Positions 63,801 through 64,000 of a DNA stretch of 64,000 nucleotides are shown one piece after another. The notes beneath the pieces are model-generated. The model was not told the DNA's origin. It made no database searches and worked only from the letters and a program-made list of their open reading frames with translations. The translations under genes and the position numbers were made by a program. How positions within the stretch are numbered: the first letter of the stretch is position 1; each line of letters begins with the position of its first letter. Origin of the DNA: Anarhynchus alexandrinus (taxonomy: Eukaryota > Chordata > Aves > Charadriiformes > Charadriidae); contig VUYV01000158.1 of assembly GCA_008711295.1 (NCBI GenBank), positions 160,094 to 224,093 on the forward strand, in the 5' to 3' direction.

Positions 63801-64000
63801 GAAAAGAATTCTCATTCATTATACTCTATGAACAGAAGTCTTAGATAAAATATTTAAAACTTTTTGCAATTAATATCTAAATGAAGGCTAGGCTTCAAAT
63901 GGAAATATATCTTAACCGTCTCTTACAACATTTAATTCTTCACAGAGCTTACAGAACCCATAAAAAAAATCCTCTGTCATGCTGCCTCAAGGAATCTGTA
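5877..64000 (+). CDS. Multi-PLAT-domain protein gene, internal portion (spliced span)
   Basis: Span of one spliced gene whose 5' and 3' ends lie outside the window. Eighteen internal exons, one of them an optional 33-bp micro-exon, and one partial exon share compatible phases and obey AG/GT borders. They encode the second half of one PLAT/LH2 domain, six complete domains and the start of another. Recurrent motifs are 'LG.L.K(V/I)', 'GHD..G', 'W(F/Y)L..(V/I)', 'GDTG.RKL' and '(C/N).W(L/F)', all typical of the PLAT beta-sandwich, a lipid- and protein-binding module. Long PLAT arrays are known in LOXHD1 (hair-cell stereocilia). I also recall PLAT exons downstream of the classic RP1 exons in vertebrates. 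Domains here are much more divergent than LOXHD1 repeats, so I favour an RP1-type or other PLAT-array gene but cannot decide. No signal peptide, membrane segment or catalytic lipoxygenase domain is visible. Start and stop codons are not in the window. Confidence 0.85.
8551..8615 (+). mobile_element. CR1 LINE 3' remnant
   Basis: A short degraded match to the CR1 3' end: a 'ttgaactgggtgatttctgg' block, then 'aggtctgctccaacctg' and 'tctgtgattct'. It corresponds to the usual 'ttggactagatgatc..aggtcccttccaacc..gattct' terminus. Heavily mutated, hence old. Confidence 0.6.
8900..10280. repeat. GC-rich interspersed repeat, unclassified
   Basis: The base composition jumps from AT-rich to GC-rich. The part from about 8940 to 9345 shares ordered phrases with 20520-20960: 'gaggctgag..gtg.tccca', 'gtagctgggc..' or its variants, 'ccctggatcc', 'cccagtt..tggcacct' and 'aggctgcagccc'. 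It is therefore a dispersed repeat family. Internally the phrase cccagtccagt(c/t).ctggcac recurs near 9551 and 9631. The right part (about 9830-10280) has an LTR-like feel (gataaatactc, then a GC-rich tract), but I cannot place its ends or class. The several 100-175-codon frames on both strands come from low stop density in GC-rich repeat DNA. Confidence 0.55.
9355..9387. repeat. (CA)n microsatellite
   Basis: About 16 CA units with a single cat interruption, inside the GC-rich interspersed repeat. The related copy near 20790 has a TA-rich tract at the corresponding place. Confidence 0.95.
11267..11734 (-). other. Antisense 155-codon open frame of unknown status
   Basis: An uninterrupted minus-strand frame of 155 codons in moderately AT-rich intronic DNA, not overlapping a repeat I recognise. 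Its predicted protein has a balanced composition (Gln, Asn, Ser, Leu, acidic residues, few Cys) and no low-complexity run. I recognise no domain. It could be a chance frame, a fragment of a processed pseudogene or an unrecognised retroelement piece. There is no visible promoter or polyadenylation signal. Confidence 0.25.
12425..13370 (-). mobile_element. CR1 LINE, 5'-truncated, with C-terminal reverse transcriptase remnant
   Basis: On the minus strand the element ends, at the low coordinates, in the classic CR1 3' terminus: 'tggaagggacct' then repeated 'aatcatagaat' octamer-like units at 12425-12445. Upstream of that, minus-strand frames over 12421-13311 give the CR1 polymerase C-terminal region, with motifs [32 protein letters not shown] and [11 protein letters not shown]. 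The coding part is broken into several frames, so it is inactive. The 5' end is truncated around 13370 and includes a 31-bp tandem duplication (13306-13336 and 13337-13367). Confidence 0.93.
13306..13367. repeat. 31-bp tandem duplication at CR1 5' end
   Basis: Two adjacent copies of a 31-bp unit starting cttcatcagg(a/g)ta, differing at a few positions. The inner copy is in frame with the CR1 KFADET region and the outer one breaks that frame, so it arose during or after insertion. Confidence 0.75.
14413..14651 (+). mobile_element. CR1 LINE 3' fragment
   Basis: About 240 bp of CR1 3' end in + orientation. It begins at a 'ggaaatttagattggatatt' block and continues through 'ctgaaagggtcatcaggcat', 'ggcagtggtggagtccccat', 'ccttggaggtatttaa', 'ttggactagatgatctta' and a terminal 'gattctgtgg'. 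The usual octamer tail is eroded. Confidence 0.9.
15791..15830. repeat. 20-bp perfect tandem doublet
   Basis: aggttttcttttggaaatgt occurs twice in exact succession. A recent slippage duplication or an assembly echo; the assembly join at 16038 is only about 200 bp away. Confidence 0.9.
15947..16110. repeat. Near-duplicate flanks around an assembly join (N at 16038)
   Basis: The sequence before the N (gtttcttgtttgtctta.. to gatatgaagagtta) is repeated after it with point differences and without an internal block of about 27 bp. This is what two overlapping contigs or two alleles joined end to end would look like. Confidence 0.75.
17744..17898 (+). CDS. PLAT B, N-half exon (type I)
   Basis: 155-bp exon: acceptor ttcttcttctag, donor gtgaag, phase 1 in and 0 out. 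It encodes the first strands of a PLAT domain, starting [20 protein letters not shown] and continuing YINLIG, then GDTGKRKL and FRHGQ at the end. The TG...GA.TD.NVY.(N/T)L.G..GDTG pattern is the textbook PLAT N-terminal signature, the same seen in LOXHD1-type repeats. It has exactly the same length as the PLAT D N-half exon (38321-38475), consistent with exon-level duplication. Confidence 0.93.
18148..18148. other. Single N (assembly join) in intron
   Basis: An isolated N in the 341-bp intron between the first two PLAT B exons. Neighbouring exons are in frame, so coding continuity is not visibly affected. Confidence 0.9.
18240..18318 (+). CDS. PLAT B, C-half exon part 1
   Basis: 79-bp exon, acceptor ggttccacag, donor gtagga, phase 0 to 1. 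It encodes [20 protein letters not shown] followed by HDGAGP; this is the strand carrying the LG.L.KV and HD..G motifs. The exon begins 12 residues up to and including the LG motif, the type I position. Exon 55930-56008 (PLAT F) has the same length, same phases and a cut at a matching place, so the two modules share this intron. Confidence 0.9.
18319..21437 (+). other. Intron within PLAT B
   Basis: 3.1-kb intron. Contains a second copy of the unclassified interspersed repeat (about 20520-20960) and a moderately GC-rich stretch at about 19600-20480 that may be part of another old repeat. No additional exon is required by phase. Confidence 0.7.
20520..20960. repeat. Second copy of the unclassified interspersed repeat
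   Basis: Ordered similarity to 8940-9345: 'aaggctgagtatgtgctccc', 'gtagctgggcat', 'ttgctggccctggatcc', 'cccagtta(c)tggcacctagacat' and 'caaggctgcagccccactcc'. The middle has a cata/tata-rich tract where the other copy has CA repeats. Same orientation as the first copy. Confidence 0.65.
21438..21519 (+). CDS. PLAT B, C-half exon part 2
   Basis: 82-bp exon, acceptor tttcaacacag, donor gtatgc, phase 1 to 2. It encodes [17 protein letters not shown], then EVEFPCN, i.e. the WFL strand and the strand ending in F.C.(R/N) that precedes the second conserved tryptophan. The split codon (ag + a) makes the Arg before WLD. In PLAT F the equivalent sequence is not cut here, so the second intron of this C-half is particular to PLAT B among the modules seen. 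Confidence 0.9.
21520..23633 (+). other. Intron within PLAT B
   Basis: 2.1 kb, AT-rich. Apart from the long T-run next to the 3' splice site (23605-23623) and a short C-run near 23347, I see nothing that looks functional. Confidence 0.7.
23605..23623. repeat. 19-T homopolymer in the 3' splice-site tract
   Basis: A run of 19 T directly upstream of gcaatgaaag and the exon at 23634. It serves as the polypyrimidine tract and is length-unstable by nature. Confidence 0.9.
23634..23689 (+). CDS. PLAT B, C-half exon part 3
   Basis: 56-bp exon after the 19-T tract; acceptor gaaag, donor gtaagt; phase 2 to 1. It encodes [18 protein letters not shown], the closing strand of the PLAT domain with the conserved tryptophan and the D.D.G..ER.L pattern. 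With 18240-18318 and 21438-21519 it totals 217 bp, close to the single-exon C-half of PLAT D (214 bp). The exon is short but its reading frame, splice sites and motif agree. Confidence 0.9.
23845..23877 (+). CDS. Optional 33-bp micro-exon (linker after PLAT B)
   Basis: 33-bp exon candidate, acceptor gttcatattttag, donor gtagga, phase 1 in and 1 out. It would add the basic linker [11 protein letters not shown] between PLAT B and PLAT C. Because both flanking joins stay in frame whether or not it is used (the following exon also accepts phase 1), it could be a constitutive micro-exon, an alternative one, or a chance match. Supported by good splice sites and closeness to the preceding exon. Confidence 0.55.
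23878..29850 (+). other. Intron between PLAT B and PLAT C
   Basis: 6 kb of AT-rich sequence. A small tandem repeat (ttaaaattattccc, two copies and a partial) lies at about 26789-26835. No coding exon or identifiable mobile element seen. Confidence 0.65.
29694..30114. repeat. Duplicated block, copy 1 (421 bp, ends at N 30115)
   Basis: Begins atcattttcttcaagggaag and ends in a TA-rich microsatellite at an N. It is repeated with only four substitutions that I could find at 30439-30859. Contains the whole PLAT C N-half exon and its splice sites. Confidence 0.95.
29851..30020 (+). CDS. PLAT C, N-half exon (type II), copy 1
   Basis: 170-bp exon, acceptor ttttattttgtttag, donor gtaagt, phase 1 to 0. 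It encodes [20 protein letters not shown], then [15 protein letters not shown] and a tail ending TDEFI. This is a type II N-half: the TG..GAGTD loop is replaced by an acidic, proline-containing stretch, while the 'YG.KGK.(D/S)' turn remains. The exon ends four residues after the position where type I exons end. The following exon (36754) continues in phase 0. An almost identical second copy lies at 30596-30765; only one can be used without a frameshift. Confidence 0.88.
30439..30859. repeat. Duplicated block, copy 2 (421 bp, flanked by N 30438 and N 30860)
   Basis: Same length and about 99% identical to copy 1, bracketed exactly by two Ns. The 88 bp before the first N (30350-30437) are also repeated after the second N (30861-30948) with four transitions. 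The pattern fits a contig of the other allele inserted between two contigs. Confidence 0.95.
30596..30765 (+). CDS. PLAT C, N-half exon, copy 2 (probable assembly duplicate)
   Basis: Second copy of the 170-bp exon with intact splice sites. One substitution changes Arg to Thr after QQW; another is silent. Using both copies in tandem would join phase 0 to an exon that needs phase 1 and shift the frame, so they are alternatives at most. Most likely the second allele, kept as a false duplication. Confidence 0.6.
32941..33111 (+). mobile_element. CR1 LINE 3' fragment
   Basis: About 170 bp of CR1 terminus in + orientation: 'gaggtggtggattc', 'ccatccctggaggtgttta', 'ggacatggtttag', 'ttggttggacttgatgatct', 'aaggtcccttccaacctc', ending 'gattctatgattctat'. 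Better preserved than the other copies, with an intact terminal octamer repeat. Confidence 0.93.
35274..35330 (-). mobile_element. CR1 LINE 3' remnant
   Basis: Short reverse-orientation CR1 end: 'actggaagggatcttctaag' then 'tcatcaagtgcaatccc'. Corresponds to the 'ggaagggacct..aggtcatct.gt.caaccc' terminus; degraded. Confidence 0.6.
36754..36973 (+). CDS. PLAT C, C-half exon (type II)
   Basis: 220-bp exon, acceptor atatttgttgcag, donor gtaaaa, phase 0 to 1. Encodes [20 protein letters not shown], then [29 protein letters not shown] and a tail ending KTLP. The LG..YKI strand, the W.L strand and the C.CWL closing strand are all kept, but GHD is replaced by SCD. It starts seven residues up to the LG motif, as in the other type II modules. 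Its total length equals the sum of the two exons that make up the PLAT G C-half (87 + 133). Confidence 0.93.
36974..38320 (+). other. Intron between PLAT C and PLAT D
   Basis: 1.35 kb, AT-rich, ending in a long pyrimidine tract before 38321. Nothing else seen. Confidence 0.75.
38321..38475 (+). CDS. PLAT D, N-half exon (type I)
   Basis: 155-bp exon, acceptor ctttttgtacag, donor gtaatg, phase 1 to 0. Encodes [20 protein letters not shown], then [20 protein letters not shown] and a basic end FQRNK. It keeps the GAET..NVYI.LYG..GDTG.RKL signature and matches the PLAT B N-half in length and order, the closest pair of N-halves in the window. The TG of the first turn is IG here. Confidence 0.93.
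38476..40448 (+). other. Intron within PLAT D
   Basis: About 2 kb. Contains an imperfect doublet of about 30 bp (39190-39240, agaagata.cactctacaata) and pyrimidine-rich sequence around 39700-39950 that yields long but meaningless frames. Confidence 0.7.
40449..40662 (+). CDS. PLAT D, C-half exon (type I, unsplit)
   Basis: 214-bp exon, acceptor cctttttttttgcag, donor gtaagc, phase 0 to 1. Encodes [37 protein letters not shown], then [10 protein letters not shown] and a tail CEIVTV. The VDSF start is the type I position. The GHDGEG motif is intact, but the usual W of W(F/Y)L is a Met (GMYL). It is one exon where PLAT B is cut into three and PLAT F into two, so introns were lost here or gained there. 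Confidence 0.93.
40663..42019 (+). other. Intron between PLAT D and PLAT E
   Basis: 1.36 kb, AT-rich, no repeat or exon identified beyond a T-run near 40702. Confidence 0.7.
42020..42210 (+). CDS. PLAT E, N-half exon (type II)
   Basis: 191-bp exon, acceptor gattatttttaaag, phase 1 to 0. It opens with a linker ([19 protein letters not shown]), then [35 protein letters not shown] and ends AIQIK. As in PLAT C and G, the GAGTD loop is lost and only the strands and the YG turn are recognisable. The donor is weak (aaa then gtactt); reading through it would give 11 more codons and a stop at 42244, so an alternative end or a different donor is possible. The chosen end matches the type II boundary (IQIK, then the next exon). 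Confidence 0.78.
42211..44596 (+). other. Intron within PLAT E
   Basis: 2.4 kb. Contains a 30-bp tandem repeat (43193-43270). Otherwise AT-rich with pyrimidine-rich patches near 42650-42830. Confidence 0.7.
43193..43270. repeat. 30-bp tandem repeat, about 2.6 copies
   Basis: ttgattg.(c/t)t(c/t)ctcagcc-type units with starts at 43201, 43231 and 43261, an exact 30-bp period. Because 30 is a multiple of three it keeps antisense frames open, which explains the Lys/Arg/Gln-rich minus-strand frame of 144 codons across it. Confidence 0.92.
44597..44807 (+). CDS. PLAT E, C-half exon (type II)
   Basis: 211-bp exon, acceptor ttttctcacatag, donor gtaagc, phase 0 to 1. Encodes [20 protein letters not shown], then [28 protein letters not shown] and a tail QEPLP. 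The IG.IYKV strand, WHL strand and FDCWF strand are kept; the GHD..G loop has become TGPHSE. The residues after the DCW motif and the closing ..(Q/T).LP resemble the PLAT C C-half, supporting type II kinship. Confidence 0.92.
48040..48108. repeat. Short direct repeat containing a palindrome
   Basis: atcacaatagatcattatt occurs twice about 47 bp apart, and the first copy runs into tgtgatcat, making an imperfect inverted repeat around agatca. Small, intronic, function unknown. Confidence 0.75.
50226..50249. repeat. (GTACAT)4 self-complementary microsatellite
   Basis: Four exact GTACAT hexamers in an alternating, fully self-complementary run; can form a hairpin or cruciform. Confidence 0.93.
53057..53208 (+). 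CDS. PLAT F, N-half exon (type I)
   Basis: 152-bp exon, acceptor gttttttctgaag, donor gtaaaa, phase 1 to 0. Encodes [20 protein letters not shown], then [20 protein letters not shown] and FARGQ at its end. The HTGD turn and SDSGKR(W)L follow the type I pattern (HTGD, then GDTGKRKL in its sister copies), and the terminal ARGQ parallels RHGQ of PLAT B. One codon shorter than the B and D counterparts. Confidence 0.92.
53209..55929 (+). other. Intron within PLAT F
   Basis: 2.7 kb, AT-rich, with a TA-run near 54375. No exon or recognisable mobile element. Confidence 0.7.
55930..56008 (+). CDS. PLAT F, C-half exon part 1
   Basis: 79-bp exon, acceptor ttttcatattgcag, donor gtcagc, phase 0 to 1. 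Encodes [20 protein letters not shown] then FKSLKK. It parallels exon 18240-18318 of PLAT B in length, phases and sequence (DxFxIKAVxLGxL). The HD..G loop is gone: GFKSLKK replaces the GHDG.G motif seen in B and D. Confidence 0.9.
56009..57591 (+). other. Intron within PLAT F, holding a candidate alternative last exon
   Basis: 1.6 kb. AT-rich; the only coding-like stretch is 56961-57115. A second M-initiated frame (56577-56846) has no splice-compatible borders or domain motif. Confidence 0.6.
56961..57115 (+). CDS. Candidate alternative terminal exon (speculative)
   Basis: A good acceptor (tttcccatttatttcctag) at 56960 is followed by a frame that completes the phase 1 split codon from exon 55930-56008 (g + at = Asp), exactly as the regular exon at 57592 does. 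It then runs 49 further codons to a TGA at 57113. The predicted tail is hydrophilic and Ser/Thr-rich ([17 protein letters not shown]). If used, it would end the protein in the middle of PLAT F. An ATTAAA hexamer occurs near 57321. A chance frame of this length is quite possible in this sequence. Confidence 0.3.
57592..57723 (+). CDS. PLAT F, C-half exon part 2
   Basis: 132-bp exon, acceptor tattttcaatcag, donor gtaaca, phase 1 to 1. Encodes [20 protein letters not shown], then [20 protein letters not shown] and IPLK. The EWFLEKIVV strand matches WFLDKIVI of PLAT B. The closing [12 protein letters not shown] replaces the acidic WLDE.QDDG with a basic loop. It is a single exon where PLAT B is cut again before WLD. 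Confidence 0.92.
57724..58220 (+). other. Short intron containing a U6 pseudogene
   Basis: About 500 bp, distinctly more GC-rich than surrounding introns between 57790 and 58140, with a U6 snRNA-derived segment in the middle. The GC-rich block may have arrived as one insertion. Confidence 0.65.
57945..58046 (+). pseudogene. U6 snRNA pseudogene
   Basis: The core 'aacaatacagagaagataag' followed by 'catggcccctgcacgaggg' and 'tgacatggattcctgaagc' matches U6 snRNA in order and spacing, and the preceding 'gtgctggcagcatgta' corresponds to its 5' stem. There are many substitutions, including in the region of the AGAGA box neighbourhood and 3' end. I see no U6-type PSE/TATA promoter upstream and no T-run terminator, so it is a dead retrocopy. 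Such copies are usually made by LINE machinery. Confidence 0.88.
58221..58402 (+). CDS. PLAT G, N-half exon (type II)
   Basis: 182-bp exon, acceptor gtttgttttcaatgcag, phase 1 to 0. A linker ([18 protein letters not shown]) leads into [20 protein letters not shown], then [15 protein letters not shown] and ends NDNPFL. The W.(V/M).V start, acidic/proline loop and (Y/F)G.KGKS turn match the PLAT C N-half. The donor (ttg then gttggt) is weak. A second donor at 58448 (gtaaag) is also in phase 0 and would add 15 codons, many aromatic; the shorter form matches the type II boundary better. Confidence 0.8.
58403..59432 (+). other. Intron within PLAT G
   Basis: 1 kb, AT-rich; nothing found except the alternative donor at 58448 and a normal pyrimidine tract before 59433. 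Confidence 0.7.
59433..59519 (+). CDS. PLAT G, C-half exon part 1
   Basis: 87-bp exon, acceptor gttttcctaacag, donor gtattc, phase 0 to 0. Encodes [20 protein letters not shown] and then LGRGIKLHK. The IGDITKV strand starts at the type II position. The GHD..G loop and the W(F/H)L tryptophan are missing (LSGPC, GIKL). This and exon 63131-63263 together equal the 220-bp PLAT C C-half exactly. Confidence 0.88.
59520..63130 (+). other. Intron splitting the PLAT G C-half
   Basis: 3.6 kb, AT-rich. Contains a strong inverted repeat at 60493-60528. Open frames at 62103-62369 and 62848-63039 lack splice borders or domain motifs. Confidence 0.7.
60493..60528. repeat. Perfect 15-bp inverted repeat with 6-nt loop
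   Basis: attttgtagtctcag is followed after tttagg by its exact reverse complement, ending at 60528; one G-T and one further pair can extend the stem. In RNA this would form a stable hairpin. Too short for a typical microRNA precursor; it more resembles a template-switch scar. Confidence 0.9.
63131..63263 (+). CDS. PLAT G, C-half exon part 2
   Basis: 133-bp exon, acceptor tctgattctgcctgcag, donor gtatga, phase 0 to 1. Encodes [20 protein letters not shown], then [20 protein letters not shown] and [20 protein letters not shown] aligns with [14 protein letters not shown] of PLAT C (identical TKQEL), so these are sister copies. The conserved closing Trp is lost (CLF). Confidence 0.92.
63264..63945 (+). 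other. Intron between PLAT G and the next exon
   Basis: About 680 bp, AT-rich, with a short CA-rich patch near 63302. Nothing else seen. Confidence 0.7.
63946..64000 (+). CDS. Start of the next exon (linker before a further PLAT module), cut by window end
   Basis: Acceptor catttaattcttcacag, phase 1 in (g + ag = Glu). The open frame to the window end gives [18 protein letters not shown], with no domain motif yet. The PLAT E and G N-half exons also open with an 18- to 19-residue linker before the W strand, so a further N-half to the right is the natural expectation. Confidence 0.6.

Noticed and set aside
1..64000. CRISPR array, operon, phage or plasmid features
   Set aside because: No regularly spaced repeats with unique spacers and no prokaryotic gene organisation; the sequence is clearly vertebrate.
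5877..64000. Firm assignment as LOXHD1
   Set aside because: The modules share the PLAT signature but not the near-uniform repeat sequences I know from LOXHD1; without a search the symbol would be a guess.

Overview
The window looks like a piece of a bird chromosome. It is AT-rich and intron-dominated. It carries several CR1 LINE 3' ends, recognisable by the 'tggaagggacct..' and 'gattctatgattctat' termini typical of avian CR1, plus an avian-type endogenous retroviral solo LTR at the left edge and a degraded U6 snRNA pseudogene. Five single N characters mark assembly joins. No bacterial or viral gene set is present.

One protein-coding gene explains essentially all coding signal. It lies on the + strand, enters before position 5877 and leaves past 64000. 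I find 18 well-supported internal exons plus the beginning of a further one at the right edge, one optional 33-bp micro-exon among them. Together they give about 870 codons with uninterrupted splice-phase agreement. They encode a tandem array of PLAT/LH2 beta-sandwich domains: the second half of one domain (A), six whole domains (B to G) and the beginning of the next. The protein belongs with the multi-PLAT proteins. LOXHD1 is the best-known relative, but the domains here are far more divergent than LOXHD1 repeats as I recall them. An alternative is the PLAT-bearing extended 3' part of the RP1 locus. I give no symbol because I cannot align.

The array has a second-order structure. Each domain is an N-half exon (phase 1 to 0) followed by a C-half (phase 0 to 1). 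Two kinds alternate strictly. Type I (B, D, F) keeps the canonical N-half and has its mid-domain intron just before a (M/V)DxF motif. Type II (A, C, E, G) has a divergent N-half where this is visible (C, E, G), and its mid-domain intron lies five codons further downstream. This suggests the array grew by duplication of a two-domain, four-exon unit. Additional introns cut the C-halves of B, F and G at various points, while the C-halves of A, C, D and E are single exons.

Layout: 1-515 solo LTR; 516-5876 intron; 5877-6102 end of PLAT A; 6103-17743 large intron with CR1 copies and a GC-rich interspersed repeat; 17744-23877 PLAT B; 29851-36973 PLAT C, whose first exon appears twice in the assembly; 38321-40662 PLAT D; 42020-44807 PLAT E; 53057-57723 PLAT F, with a possible alternative terminal exon at 56961; 58221-63263 PLAT G; 63946 to the end, start of the next exon. 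The duplicated PLAT C exon is probably a false (allelic) duplication: copies are exactly 421 bp, bounded by Ns, and cannot both be spliced in frame.
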